64,000 nucleotides of DNA from Pusillibacter faecalis (GTDB lineage Bacteria > Bacillota > Clostridia > Oscillospirales > Oscillospiraceae). Under the pieces are notes generated by a model. The model had not been told where the DNA came from, ran no database searches, and saw only the letters and a program-made list of their open reading frames with translations. The DNA lies in assembly GCF_018408705.1 (NCBI RefSeq), contig NZ_AP023420.1:2356001-2420000 (forward strand), given 5' to 3'. Each line of letters starts with the position of its first letter. Position 1 is the stretch's first letter. The position numbers and the translations under genes are program-made. Below, piece after piece: positions 16,566-25,142 of this stretch.

Positions 16566-17108
16566 TTAGCTCAAGGGCTCAAAGGCTGCACCGCTGACGA
16601 CGTCCCGCCAGGTGAAGATGCCGTTTTCCAACACCAGGCAGCTGTGGGGCGTGCCCTCTTTCGGCAGGGCCAGGGAGCCGGGGTTGAGGTAGGTGAAGCC
16701 CTCGATCGCCCGCCGCACCGGCAGGTGCGTGTGGCCGCACAACAGGAAACTGCCCGAGCGTATAGGCGGTGGAGCGTCCGGCCCATAGAGATGGCCGTGG
16801 GTGGCAAAGAGCTCCACACCCTCCAAAGACAGCAGGGCGTAGTCCGCCAGCATCGGGAAGGGAAGAATCATCTGGTCCACCTCGCTGTCGCAGTTGCCTC
16901 GAACACACAGCACGCGCTCTGCAACACCGCCCAGCATCGCGGCAACGGACTGGGTGTCATACTCCTCCGGCAGCGGGTTCCGTGGGCCGTGGTAGAGAAG
17001 GTCTCCCAGCAGCACTAGCCGGTCAGCCTGTTCCCTGCGGAGCATTTCCAGTAGGGCGCGGCAGTAGCGGGCAGAGCCGTGGAGATCGGATGCGATGAGA
17101 TATTTCAT
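16566..17108 (-). CDS. YfcE-family phosphodiesterase
   Basis: 180 residues from the ATG at 17108 (AAGGAGC site nine bases upstream; the frame is open 20 codons further). Calcineurin-like motifs SDLHGS, GDLLYHGPRN, GNCDSEVD, THGHLYG and CGHTHLP give the two-metal site. This is the YfcE branch with the characteristic long GDLLYHGPRNPLPE loop. Physiological substrate unknown; E. coli YfcE hydrolyses model diesters in a Mn-dependent way. It is paralogous to the gene at 13475-13942. Confidence 0.93.
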   Translation of the reverse strand: MKYLIASDLHGSARYCRALLEMLRREQADRLVLLGDLLYHGPRNPLPEEYDTQSVAAMLGGVAERVLCVRGNCDSEVDQMILPFPMLADYALLSLEGVELFATHGHLYGPDAPPPIRSGSFLLCGHTHLPVRRAIEGFTYLNPGSLALPKEGTPHSCLVLENGIFTWRDVVSGAAFEPLS

Positions 17109-17236
17109 GTGATTGCGCTCCTTTGTTGGTGATGGGGTCATTTTACCGCAAACCCCACCTAAAGGCAACGCCTCTCTTGCGGAGGCAGATTTTTTGGGAT
17201 ATAATACTCTGCAAATGACCCATTGAGGAGGAACAC

Positions 17237-17902
17237 ATGATGGAACTGAGTACCACCCATTTGCTGGATCTTTCCCACACCCTGGCGGGAGAGTATCTCA
17301 AGCAGTTTGTATATCCCTGGCAGGCCCTGGAGGGCATTTCGGACTTGATCCTCACTCTGGGGGCGGCGCTGCCGGAGGAGGACTATGATCATCCCCTCCC
17401 TGGCGTCTGGGTTCACAAAAGTGCCCAGGTGGCGCCCACGGCCTATCTGGGAGCACCCTGCATCATCGGGCCGGAGACGGAGGTCCGCCACGGAGCCTTT
17501 GTCCGAGGTTCCGCTCTGGTGGGGGCAAGCTGTGTGGTAGGCAACTCTGTGGAGCTGAAAAACGTCATTCTCTTTGATGGCGTCCAGACCCCCCACTATA
17601 ACTACGTGGGGGACTCTATCCTGGGCTACAAGAGCCACATGGGCGCTGGTTCCATCACCTCCAATGTGAAGTCAGATAAGACCCTGGTTGCGGTGCGGGA
17701 CGGCGAGAGGCGCATCGAGACGGGGCGGAAGAAATTTGGCGCCGTTTTGGGGGACTACGTGGAGATCGGCTGCAACAGTGTGCTGAACCCTGGCACGGTG
17801 ATTGGGCGGGATACCCATGTCTATCCGGTGTCCTCCGTCCGGGGCGCGGTGCCGCCGGCAAGCATTTATAAAAAAGAGGGTGTCATAGTGCCTCGGAAAT
17901 AA
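17237..17902 (+). CDS. Left-handed beta-helix (GlmU C-terminal-like) protein
   Basis: 221 residues. A short helical N-terminus (about 1-55) precedes hexapeptide-repeat coils (about 58-205: VHKSAQVAPTAYLG, IGPETEVRHGAFV, VGNSVELKNVIL). It matches the acyltransferase half of GlmU-like bifunctional enzymes, with the PHYNYVGDSILG and GSITSNVKSD stretches of GlmU, but has no nucleotidyltransferase domain. It probably transfers an acetyl or acyl group to a sugar nucleotide or related amine; substrate unknown. AGGAGG precedes two adjacent ATGs. Confidence 0.82.
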   Translation: MMELSTTHLLDLSHTLAGEYLKQFVYPWQALEGISDLILTLGAALPEEDYDHPLPGVWVHKSAQVAPTAYLGAPCIIGPETEVRHGAFVRGSALVGASCVVGNSVELKNVILFDGVQTPHYNYVGDSILGYKSHMGAGSITSNVKSDKTLVAVRDGERRIETGRKKFGAVLGDYVEIGCNSVLNPGTVIGRDTHVYPVSSVRGAVPPASIYKKEGVIVPRK

Positions 17903-17935
17903 AAAACAGCGGAGACATGTTGTCTCCGCTGTTTT
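17903..17935. terminator. Bidirectional terminator, 15-bp perfect stem
   Basis: AAAACAGCGGAGACA (17903-17917) pairs perfectly with 17921-17935, TGT loop, A- and T-rich flanks. It ends the + beta-helix gene and the - macro-domain operon. Confidence 0.88.
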
Positions 17936-17939
17936 CATT

Positions 17940-18485
17940 TTAGACCATTCGATCCGCCTTGCTCTCAGCATACCAGAGGTTCCAGGCTTGGCGGTATACG
18001 GCGGCGGTCTCCTCCCGGCGGCATACTAGCCGTACCTGCCGGGGCAGCTCGTGGTCTGACAAAAAGTCCAGGATTGTCCGCAGCGCCACCGGAGCGGCCT
18101 GGGCCATGGGGTAGCCATAGACTCCTGTAGAAATGGAAGGGAAATCCACCGTCTGAATGCCGTGCTCCGCCGCCAAAGTGAGACAAGAGCGATAGCAGGA
18201 GGCCAGCAGGGCCGCCTCGCCGTGCCCACCGCCCCGCCAGATAGGACCGGGAGTGTGGAGGACATAGCGCGATGGCAGGCGGTAGCCGCCTGTGAGCTTG
18301 GCGTGCCCGGTTTCGCAGCCGCCCAAGGTACGGCACTCCTCCAAAAGCCCCGGCCCTGCGGCAGCGTGGATGGCCCCGTCCACGCCGCTGCCGCCCAGCA
18401 GCGTGGTGTTGGCGGCATTGACGATGGCCTCTGCATCCGACTGGGTAATGTCCCCCACCACAATGGAAAAGCGTCCGGCCTCCAT
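17940..18485 (-). CDS. Macro-domain ADP-ribose hydrolase
   Basis: 181 residues, almost entirely a single macro domain. The diagnostic GDITQSDAEAIVNAANTTL-type start, GGSGVDGAIHAAAG loop and FPSISTGVYGYP are visible. The family binds ADP-ribose and often removes it from O-acetyl-ADP-ribose or proteins. It starts three bases after the upp stop, so it is the last gene of the tsaE-tsaB-upp operon. A link between uracil salvage and ADP-ribose turnover is possible but only positional. Confidence 0.93.
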   Translation of the reverse strand: MEAGRFSIVVGDITQSDAEAIVNAANTTLLGGSGVDGAIHAAAGPGLLEECRTLGGCETGHAKLTGGYRLPSRYVLHTPGPIWRGGGHGEAALLASCYRSCLTLAAEHGIQTVDFPSISTGVYGYPMAQAAPVALRTILDFLSDHELPRQVRLVCRREETAAVYRQAWNLWYAESKADRMV

Positions 18486-18488
18486 GAA

Positions 18489-19124
18489 TTACTTTGTGCC
18501 GAAGATCCGGTCGCCAGCGTCTCCCAGACCGGGAACGATGTAGCCCCGCTCATTGAGGCCCTTGTCCACTACGCCGCAGAAGATATCCACATCCGGGTGG
18601 GAGGACTGGATGCGGGCGATTCCTTCCGGTGCGGCCACTAGGACCATCAGTTTAATGTTGTTGCAGCCACGCTCCTTCAAAGCGGAGATGGCGGCATCTG
18701 CACTGCCGCCGGTGGCCAGCATGGGGTCCACCACCATGATATCCCGCTCGGCCACATCTTTGGGAAGCTTGCAGAAATAGACATGAGGCTCCAGGGTTTC
18801 CTCGTCACGGAACATGCCGATGTGACCCACCCGGGCGGAGGGAACCATCCGCAGCACACCGTCCACTAGGCCCAGGCCGGCCCGCAGGATGGGGACCACC
18901 GCGAATTTTTTGCCTTTTAAGGTGGGGGCGGTGGTTTTGCAGATGGGAGTCTCCACCTCTTTTTCCGTCAGAGGCAGGTCCCGGGTGGCCTCATAGGTAA
19001 TCAGCATACCGATCTCAGAGACGATCTCCCGGAAATCCTTAACGCTGGTATCCTTGTCCCGCAGGATGGTCAGCTTGTGGGCAACCAGGGGGTGATCCAT
19101 GACATGTACTTTTCCGTTCATCAT
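18489..19124 (-). CDS. upp: Uracil phosphoribosyltransferase
   Basis: Salvages uracil to UMP with PRPP. 211 residues, normal length. Signature stretches: [12 protein letters not shown], the PRPP loop [12 protein letters not shown], and the C-terminal [18 protein letters not shown] uracil-binding segment. AAGGAG lies upstream of a double ATG. It is 43 bases downstream of tsaB and three bases upstream of the macro-domain gene. Confidence 0.97.
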   Translation of the reverse strand: MMNGKVHVMDHPLVAHKLTILRDKDTSVKDFREIVSEIGMLITYEATRDLPLTEKEVETPICKTTAPTLKGKKFAVVPILRAGLGLVDGVLRMVPSARVGHIGMFRDEETLEPHVYFCKLPKDVAERDIMVVDPMLATGGSADAAISALKERGCNNIKLMVLVAAPEGIARIQSSHPDVDIFCGVVDKGLNERGYIVPGLGDAGDRIFGTK

Positions 19125-19167
19125 CAGTTCTCCTTTATGTCAAATTTCCTAAAAAATGAAAGCTTGT

Positions 19168-19866
19168 TTAACGCCTCTCGGCCTTCCGGAGCCGTTCCGC
19201 TTGGGGCGGACGCAGATAGACCGGCAGCAGCGCCTGGGCATCCACCAACCGGCCCTCCAAAGCCAGAGCCTCAGCCTCAAGAGCAACCGACATGGCATTT
19301 TGCATCATCAGGTGAGGCGGAGCGAGCTGGCAGGGAATACCGGTCTGATTTAAGAAGTCCGCGCACAAGCGGGCCCCGTCTCCCACAGCGATTTTGGGGC
19401 GGGCGTCCGGCCGCAGCTCTTCCGCCAGTTCCGCCAGGGAAATGGCCCGGTCCGGAGTCAGGCGGGTCAGTACGCCGCCCTCAGCGGAGAAGACCGCATT
19501 GTAAATCTGGCCGCGCCGGGCGTCCATAGCGCAGAGGATCAGCCCGCCTGCAAACGCTGCGTTCCGGGCCATAGCAGCCAGGGTAGACACGGCGGCGGCG
19601 GGCTTGTCCAGGGAAAAGGCCAGCCCCTTGGCGGCAGACACGCCGATGCGGATTCCGGTAAAGGAGCCGGGGCCCACCGCCACCGCGACGGCATCCAGCT
19701 CTTGAGGTGCTATGCCTGTATTTTGAAAGAGGTGCTTCACAATCGGCATCAAGGTCCGGCTGTGGGTAAGCCCGGTGTCCTGATAGCCAGAGGCCAAAAC
19801 CACGCCATTTTCCGTGATTGCGGCGGAGACGGCTTTGGCGGAGGTTTCCAGTGCTAAGATTTTCAT
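19168..19866 (-). CDS. tsaB: tRNA t6A modification protein TsaB
   Basis: Partner of TsaD and TsaE in transferring the threonylcarbamoyl group to adenosine 37 of ANN-reading tRNAs. 232 residues, ASKHA fold: ILALETSAKAVSAA at the N-terminus, VAVGPGSFTGIRIG near 65 and a second VDARRGQIYNAVF-type stretch. It overlaps the end of tsaE by four bases. The TsaC/Sua5 function is encoded at 58624 as part of a fusion; TsaD is not in the window. Confidence 0.95.
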   Translation of the reverse strand: MKILALETSAKAVSAAITENGVVLASGYQDTGLTHSRTLMPIVKHLFQNTGIAPQELDAVAVAVGPGSFTGIRIGVSAAKGLAFSLDKPAAAVSTLAAMARNAAFAGGLILCAMDARRGQIYNAVFSAEGGVLTRLTPDRAISLAELAEELRPDARPKIAVGDGARLCADFLNQTGIPCQLAPPHLMMQNAMSVALEAEALALEGRLVDAQALLPVYLRPPQAERLRKAERR

Positions 19867-20294
19867 GGGAGGAAGGCTCCTTCTATGGTAATGGTTCGCC
19901 AGGAGGGATTCTCCGGGTGGCGGGTCAGGGCGACAAACACAGTCTCAGGGGGCAGGGCCTCTGCTACCTGCTCACTCCACTCCACAGCGCACACGCCGCC
20001 CCGGTCCAGATAGTCCTCCCAACCAATATCGAAGAGCTCCTCCGCGCTTCCCAGCCGGTACATGTCAAAGTGAAACAGGGGGAGCCGACCGCCCTCATAC
20101 TCGTTGACAATGGTGAAGGTAGGGCTTGTGACCCGGCCGACATATCCCAGCCCCCGGGCAAGCCCTCGGGTAAAGGCGGTTTTGCCCATGCCAAGCCCGC
20201 CGCGGTATGCGACCACAGCGCCGGGGGAGAGCGCCCCGGCAAGACGCGCACCCAGGGCCTCTGTCTCCGTTTCATTGTGGGTGAGATAGTCCAT
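19863..20294 (-). CDS. tsaE: tRNA t6A modification ATPase TsaE
   Basis: 143-residue P-loop ATPase required for cycling of the TsaBD complex. Walker A in GGLGMGKTAFTRGL, and conserved TSPTFTIVNEYEG and FHFDMYRL stretches; WSEQV near the C-terminus. I use the ATG at 20294, five bases after GGAGG; a TTG four codons upstream is the ribosome site itself. First gene of the tsaE-tsaB-upp-macro operon. Confidence 0.95.
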   Translation of the reverse strand: MDYLTHNETETEALGARLAGALSPGAVVAYRGGLGMGKTAFTRGLARGLGYVGRVTSPTFTIVNEYEGGRLPLFHFDMYRLGSAEELFDIGWEDYLDRGGVCAVEWSEQVAEALPPETVFVALTRHPENPSWRTITIEGAFLP

Positions 20295-20368
20295 AGCAGC
20301 CTCCAAAGTATTGCCTTATTTCCTATGTTACCACAATTTGAACGAAGTGTAAAAAGAAATTTGCAGCG

Positions 20369-20397
20369 TTTACACACCTTTTTTCTTGTGGTATACT
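20369..20397 (+). promoter_or_regulatory. Promoter of rodA
   Basis: TTTACA (20369-20374), 17 bases, TATACT (20392-20397), about 38 bases upstream of the GTG start. Confidence 0.7.
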
Positions 20398-20434
20398 GTC
20401 TCATACTGGGAATCTGCCAAAAGGCGGAGGACGT

Positions 20435-21646
20435 GTGGAACACAATGTACGGAGGACAGGGGATTTGAGCAGACTGAGGGGGACCCTGGCGGGCTTTTTC
20501 CAGCAGGCTGATTTGCTGCTGCTGGGACTTTGCTGCCTCGCCACGCTGTACGGCATGGCGCTGATTGCCAGCGCTACCCGCTATATGGACACGTCCGGCA
20601 TGATCCGTTATGTGGGTGTCCAGGGGGTGGCCATGCTTCTGGGCATCGGCGCATATATCTTCATGTCCATGGTGGATATTGAGATTGTCATGCGGAAGTG
20701 GAAGTGGATTGTTGGGTTCAACGTGGTGTTCATCGGGCTGCTGGTGACGCCGCTGGGCGTTGGCGGGAGTACCACCGGCAATCAGGCATGGCTGAAATTC
20801 CCCGGTATTCCCTTTCAGATCGGCCCGGCGGAGGTGGTGAAGATCACCTTTACTCTGTTGCTGGCCAAGCAGCTGGAATGGCTGCGGGAAGAAAAGCGAG
20901 ACTTAAAATCCTTTCATTCTGCCTTTTTGGTGGCGGGACACACATTGGCTCTGATGGGTTGGTACGTGGTGATCTCCGGCGATATGGGCAATGCTCTGAC
21001 GTTCTTTTTCATCTTTCTGTGTATGTCCTTTGTGGCCGGCTTTGCCTTGCGGTGGTTCGCACTGCTGCTGGCAGGGGGTGGAGCCGCTTTTGTGGCGGCT
21101 TGGGTACTGGATCTGATCCCGCCATACATGATGGATCGTTTCCGAGTCCTGTTTGACCACTCCTATGACTCCTTGGGCGTGGGCTGGCAGCAGAGCCGGA
21201 GCTTGCTGACAATTGGCGCAGGCGGCGTGCTGGGTCAAGGGTACATGAACGGCACCCAGACCCAGAGCAGCTACCCTCAGTCGCTGCCGAACCGATGGAC
21301 GGACTTCATCTTCTCTGTCTGCGGGGAGGAGTTGGGGATGATAGGCTGCCTTCTCATCATTCTGCTGCTCTCAGCTATCATTGTTCGGGTTCTGCTGGTG
21401 GCAAAAAATAGCCAGACCTCCTTCCAGTGCTACGTGTGCGTGGGTGTGGCGGCTATGCTGATCTATCAGACCGTGATCAATATTGGCATGTGCCTTTTTG
21501 TGATGCCCACCATTGGTGTCACACTGCCATTTTTCAGTTATGGCGGCTCCTCCATCCTGACGCTGTATATGGCTATGGGTGTTGTGTCCGGCATCAAGTT
21601 GCGCTCGCCGGACATGCACCGCCGCGGGCAGATCATTGGACGCTGA
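20435..21646 (+). CDS. rodA: SEDS peptidoglycan glycosyltransferase RodA/FtsW family
   Basis: 403-residue polytopic membrane protein with about ten hydrophobic segments, polymerising lipid II in partnership with a class B PBP. Diagnostic stretches: KITFTLLLAKQLE, GDMGNALTFFFIF, GQGYMNGTQTQ, PNRWTDFIFSVCGEELG and PFFSYGGSS near the C-terminus. RodA (elongation) is more likely than FtsW because no mur/fts cluster is adjacent. GTG at 20435 (GGAGG upstream) or TTG at 20465 (GGAGG nine bases upstream) could be the start. Confidence 0.88.
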   Translation: MEHNVRRTGDLSRLRGTLAGFFQQADLLLLGLCCLATLYGMALIASATRYMDTSGMIRYVGVQGVAMLLGIGAYIFMSMVDIEIVMRKWKWIVGFNVVFIGLLVTPLGVGGSTTGNQAWLKFPGIPFQIGPAEVVKITFTLLLAKQLEWLREEKRDLKSFHSAFLVAGHTLALMGWYVVISGDMGNALTFFFIFLCMSFVAGFALRWFALLLAGGGAAFVAAWVLDLIPPYMMDRFRVLFDHSYDSLGVGWQQSRSLLTIGAGGVLGQGYMNGTQTQSSYPQSLPNRWTDFIFSVCGEELGMIGCLLIILLLSAIIVRVLLVAKNSQTSFQCYVCVGVAAMLIYQTVINIGMCLFVMPTIGVTLPFFSYGGSSILTLYMAMGVVSGIKLRSPDMHRRGQIIGR

Positions 21647-21656
21647 ACAGACTACA

Positions 21657-21698
21657 AAAAGGTCCCAGCGCATGTACTACATGCGCTGGGGCCTTGAT
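21657..21698. terminator. Bidirectional terminator between rodA and galE
   Basis: AAAAAGGTCCCAGCGCATGTA pairs with TACATGCGCTGGGGCCTT, about 16 bp with one wobble, then TGATTTTATT. It separates convergent genes. Confidence 0.85.
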
Positions 21699-21699
21699 T

Positions 21700-22719
21700 T
21701 TATTCCTCGCCATAGCCGTTGGGGTTCTGGGACTGCCACGCCCAGGTATCCCGGCACATCTCATCCAAGCCGTATTCCGCCTTCCAGCCCAAGAGCTCCG
21801 CGCTCTTGTCGGGACTTGCGTAAACTGTGGCCAGATCGCCCGGGCGGCGGGCGGTGATCTCATAGGGGATCTTCTGGCCCGTGACCCGCTGAAAAGCATT
21901 CACCATGTCCAGCACGCTGTAACCAGTTCCGGTACCCAGGTTGAAGACGCTCTCTCCGGGATGGCCGTTCATATAGTTGATGGCCGCCACGTGTCCCCGG
22001 GCCAAGTCCACAACATGGATATAATCCCGCACGCCGGTTCCGTCGTGAGTGTCATAGTCATTTCCGAAGACGTTCAAGTGGTCCCGGCGGCCGACGGCCA
22101 CCTGGGCAATAAAGGGCATCAGGTTATTGGGGATGCCCCGGGGGTCCTCGCCAATGAGACCGCTGGGGTGGGCGCCAATGGGATTGAAATACCGCAGCAG
22201 CACCACGGACCACTCCGGGTCTGCCTTGGCAATGTCCCGCAAGATCTGCTCGGACATGTATTTCGTCCAGCCGTAAGGGTTTGTGCAGTTTCCGATGCGG
22301 GAATCCTCCCGCAGGGGAACCTCGTTATCTCCGGAGTAAACGGTGGCGGAGGAAGAAAAAATGATCTTTTTCACGCCATGGGCCGCCATAGATTTGCAGA
22401 GGGTGAGCGTGGAGGTCAGGTTGTTGGTGTAATACTCCAGAGGCTTTTCCACAGACTCGCCCACGGCCTTCAGGCCGGCAAAGTGCATGACGCAGTCGAC
22501 GGAGTGAGCCTCAAAGATGCGGTCCAAAGCGGCTTGATCCCGGATGTCCGCCTGGTAATAGGTCAGGGTCTTTCCGGTGATCTGCTCAACTCGCTTGAGA
22601 GCCTTGGCGCTGCTGTTCACGAGGTTATCAGCCACCACGACCTCCATTCCCTGTTCCAAAAGCTCTACGCAGGTATGGCTGCCGATATAGCCGGCGCCGC
22701 CAGTTACGAATACTGTCAT
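21700..22719 (-). CDS. galE: UDP-glucose 4-epimerase GalE
   Basis: NAD-dependent SDR enzyme interconverting UDP-glucose and UDP-galactose. 339 residues. NAD motif TGGAGYIGSHT at the N-terminus, SSSATVYS (catalytic Ser region), YGWTKYMSE (Tyr-x-x-x-Lys), and the GDGTGVRDYIHV-type stretch (HDGTGVRDYIHVVD). It follows a sugar-nucleotidyltransferase-like gene by 35 bases on the same strand, so the pair probably supplies nucleotide sugars for surface polysaccharide. Confidence 0.96.
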   Translation of the reverse strand: MTVFVTGGAGYIGSHTCVELLEQGMEVVVADNLVNSSAKALKRVEQITGKTLTYYQADIRDQAALDRIFEAHSVDCVMHFAGLKAVGESVEKPLEYYTNNLTSTLTLCKSMAAHGVKKIIFSSSATVYSGDNEVPLREDSRIGNCTNPYGWTKYMSEQILRDIAKADPEWSVVLLRYFNPIGAHPSGLIGEDPRGIPNNLMPFIAQVAVGRRDHLNVFGNDYDTHDGTGVRDYIHVVDLARGHVAAINYMNGHPGESVFNLGTGTGYSVLDMVNAFQRVTGQKIPYEITARRPGDLATVYASPDKSAELLGWKAEYGLDEMCRDTWAWQSQNPNGYGEE

Positions 22720-22754
22720 GATGATTCCTCCTTACGTTGTATGCGGGGGCTGTC

Positions 22755-23663
22755 TCATCCCCACAGTGTTTCCGGATAGGTCCCTTCCCGCTCCATGCGC
22801 TCGATAGCCTGCCGTACGGTATCCAGATCCTCTTGATAGGTAACGCCGTACCAGCTCTCCTCACAGGGCAAGACCTGCACGGCGGCACTGCCGTCCGCCA
22901 GCTGGGCGTTGACCACCTGTGGCAGGAAGTACTCGCATTTGAGCGGATTTTGCGGCAGGTTTTCTTTCAAAAAGACCGGAAATCGCGCCCACAGCTCCTC
23001 TAGGAATGCGGCGGAAAAGCCCCACAGATTCATGGATACCAGCGTGTCACCCGGCAGGTCCACAAAGGTTTTGCCATCCTCCGTATAGGCGGCGTGGTCT
23101 CCTCGTTTATAGAGCTCGGTCCGTTCAGTGATGCCGGAGAGGAACCCGTCCCGAACCTGACAGATTCCCCGGGAAACAGACCCATGCTCCGTCACGGTGT
23201 TGCGCAGACGGTAGCCAACCATAGCATAACGGTTGTCTACAGCGTTGGCAATGAGATAGCTATAGACAGCAGAAAAGGCGCTTGGACCATAGAAGTCATC
23301 AGCGTTGATCACTGCAAAGGGACCTGTCACCATCCCCTGACAACAAGCCACAGCATGACCGGTGCCCCAGGGCTTTACACGCCCCACCGGCACTTGGAAG
23401 CCCGCCGGCAGGCGGTCGAGGTCCTGAAAGACATAGAGGACCTGAAAGCGCTCCTCTGCATGGCGGCCGACCCGCTCCCGGAACTCCGTTTCCAGCTCCC
23501 GCTTGATTACAAAGGCCACCTGGCGAAAGCCGGCGCGCCAAGCGTCGTACAGGGAGAAGGCGAGGATGGGATGACCGGCCCGGTCTACCGGTGCTACCTG
23601 CTTAAGCCCTCCGAAGCGGCTGCCCATCCCGGCAGCCATAATCACCAATGTGGGTTCTGTCAT
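22755..23663 (-). CDS. Nucleotidyltransferase-family protein
   Basis: 302 residues, NTP_transferase fold: VIMAAGMGSRFGGLKQ (nucleotide-binding loop) at the N-terminus, GTGHAVACC near 95 and FAVINADDFYG (metal-binding Asp) near 115. The fold activates sugar-1-phosphates or similar alcohols with UTP, CTP or dTTP; which one is not decided by the motifs. The ATG at 23663 has GGAGG five bases upstream; the open frame runs 34 codons further without similarity. It is cotranscribed with galE. Confidence 0.88.
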   Translation of the reverse strand: MTEPTLVIMAAGMGSRFGGLKQVAPVDRAGHPILAFSLYDAWRAGFRQVAFVIKRELETEFRERVGRHAEERFQVLYVFQDLDRLPAGFQVPVGRVKPWGTGHAVACCQGMVTGPFAVINADDFYGPSAFSAVYSYLIANAVDNRYAMVGYRLRNTVTEHGSVSRGICQVRDGFLSGITERTELYKRGDHAAYTEDGKTFVDLPGDTLVSMNLWGFSAAFLEELWARFPVFLKENLPQNPLKCEYFLPQVVNAQLADGSAAVQVLPCEESWYGVTYQEDLDTVRQAIERMEREGTYPETLWG

Positions 23664-23693
23664 AGATGCCTCCACGGAATGTTCGTTATCTCT

Positions 23694-23721
23694 ATCATAC
23701 ATCTTTTCCCGAAAATTGCAA
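23694..23721 (-). promoter_or_regulatory. Promoter of nucleotidyltransferase-galE
   Basis: On the - strand, TTGCAA (23716-23721), 16 bases, TATGAT (23694-23699), 30 bases before the ATG. Confidence 0.65.
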
Positions 23722-23886
23722 TTCCCAAAACAATGCATTTTATAAAAAATGGGGGATGACTCCAAGAAATGCGGAAAAGAGGCGGGGGCAGGAACCGTTT
23801 TTTCGCATAGAATGCGGAGAAGGGCCGGTGTCCCTTTGCTTTAGCATCGGGTTATGATGGCGCATACGGCGGAATGGAGGAACTTT

Positions 23887-24486
23887 ATGACAATATATAT
23901 CTGGGGAAACGCATCTCGGTACGAAAACTACCAACGTGCGGTGGAGCTCGCGGGAGACCAGGTTCAATTTGGAGGCGATCCAGAGGACTGCGCCGCTCTG
24001 CTGCTGCCAGGGGGCGGAGACTTGGAGCCTTGGCGCTATGGCCAGAAGAACACTGCTTCCCGGGGGCTGGAGCCGGAACGGGATGCGGCGGAGCTGGCAC
24101 TGATGGAATATTTTACAACGCTGCGGCGCCCGGTGCTGGGAATCTGCCGGGGACTGCAGACCGTGAATGTGTTTTTTGGCGGTACTCTGTGTCAGGATAT
24201 TTCGGAACACGGGGCCTGTGACGGCGTCGACCGGCGGCATCGTGTCCGGACTGCCACCTCGCCTTTGCAGGAACTTTGCGGAGAAACCTGCGTGGTCAAT
24301 AGCGCACATCACCAGGCGGCGGATCGCCTTGGGGCAGGACTGCAGGCTATCCAGTGGACGGATGACGGCGTCATAGAGGCACTGTGCCACCGGACACTAC
24401 CGGTATGGGCCGTCCAATGGCATCCAGAGCGGCTGGGAAAATTGGGAGAAACGGTGTTCCAAGCGTTCCACTCATTGTGCCAATGA
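23887..24486 (+). CDS. Class I glutamine amidotransferase-like (peptidase C26)
   Basis: 199 residues from the ATG at 23887 (GGAGG six bases upstream). Gamma-glutamyl-gamma-aminobutyrate hydrolase/PuuD-like: LLLPGGGDLEP, nucleophile Cys in GICRGLQ, VNSAHHQA and the His-Glu pair in WHPER. It probably cleaves a gamma-glutamyl amide; it is shorter than PuuD (about 250), and the substrate is unknown. The tRNA array promoter follows 30 bases downstream. Confidence 0.86.
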   Translation: MTIYIWGNASRYENYQRAVELAGDQVQFGGDPEDCAALLLPGGGDLEPWRYGQKNTASRGLEPERDAAELALMEYFTTLRRPVLGICRGLQTVNVFFGGTLCQDISEHGACDGVDRRHRVRTATSPLQELCGETCVVNSAHHQAADRLGAGLQAIQWTDDGVIEALCHRTLPVWAVQWHPERLGKLGETVFQAFHSLCQ

Positions 24487-24516
24487 AAAAATCCAGGCGG
24501 AAAATGGAATAACCGC

Positions 24517-24545
24517 TTGACAGAAGGTGTATTTCATGCTATCAT
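24517..24545 (+). promoter_or_regulatory. Promoter of the tRNA array
   Basis: TTGACA (24517-24522), 17 bases, TATCAT (24540-24545), 33 bases before tRNA-Gly. Confidence 0.8.
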
Positions 24546-24577
24546 ATCCAAGCTGACGGTTTCCCCGGGGGGCGGAT

Positions 24578-24652
24578 GCAGGTGTAGCACAATGGTCAGG
24601 GCACCAGCCTTCCAAGCTGGGGATGCGAGTTCGATTCTCGTCACCTGCTCCA
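24578..24652 (+). tRNA. tRNA-Gly (TCC)
   Basis: Acceptor arms GCAGGTG/CACCTGC, anticodon loop CTTCCAA in a CAGCC/GGCTG-type stem, T-arm GTTCGATTC, discriminator T and encoded CCA. Confidence 0.95.
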
Positions 24653-24660
24653 ATACATTC

Positions 24661-24737
<77 letters not shown>

Positions 24738-24782
24738 GCTCTCTCAAGGAGTGATGGTCAGCGCAATACTCCGCGTCAATGT

Positions 24783-24859
24783 GGTGGGTGTAGTTCAATT
24801 GGCAGAGCACTGGATTGTGGTTCCAGGTGTTGTGGGTTCGAGTCCCATCACCCACCCCA
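24783..24859 (+). tRNA. tRNA-His (GTG)
   Basis: Acceptor GTGGGTG/CACCCAC with the extra G-1 opposite discriminator C, which is specific to tRNA-His. Anticodon GTG in CTGGA-TTGTGGT-TCCAG; encoded CCA. Confidence 0.96.
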
Positions 24860-24867
24860 GACAATGG

Positions 24868-24903
24868 CAGGGGATCGGGGCTGCCCCGATCCCCTGTTTT
24901 TTT
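24868..24903 (+). terminator. Intrinsic terminator inside the tRNA array
   Basis: 13-bp perfect stem (24868-24880 with 24884-24896), then TTTTTTT, between tRNA-His and tRNA-Gln. Confidence 0.88.
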
Positions 24904-24910
24904 CCAAGAT

Positions 24911-24985
24911 TGGGGCGTCGCCAAGTGGTAAGGCAAGGGACTTTGACTCCCTCACCCGCTGGTTCGAATCCAGCCGTCCCAGCCA
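24911..24985 (+). tRNA. tRNA-Gln (TTG)
   Basis: Acceptor TGGGGCG/CGTCCCA (one wobble), anticodon TTG in GGGA-CTTTGAC-TCCC, T-arm GGTTCGAATCC, discriminator G, encoded CCA. Confidence 0.94.
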
Positions 24986-25029
24986 CTGACTGTTTCGCCA
25001 TATTTGGCGTTTCCTGATATCAATACAAT

Positions 25030-25105
25030 GATCCGGTAGCTCAGTCGGCAGAGCAACTGCCTTTTAAGCAGTGGGTCCGGGGTTCGAATCCCCGCCGGGT
25101 CACCA
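25030..25105 (+). tRNA. tRNA-Lys (TTT)
   Basis: Acceptor GATCCGG/CCGGGTC (one wobble), anticodon TTT in CTGCC-TTTTAA-GCAG, T-arm GGTTCGAATCC, encoded CCA. Its 3' end borders the AT-rich island. Confidence 0.95.
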
Positions 25106-25142
25106 CGTCGGAGCAAAGACCGCTTTGCTCCGACGTTCTTTT
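25105..25142 (+). terminator. Terminator of the tRNA array
   Basis: 14-bp perfect stem ACGTCGGAGCAAAG (25105-25118) with 25123-25136, then TTCTTTTATT. Confidence 0.88.

Noticed and set aside
21427..22779. 450-codon + frame over rodA end and galE
   Set aside because: Crosses a strong terminator and is the antisense of galE; the motifs belong to galE.
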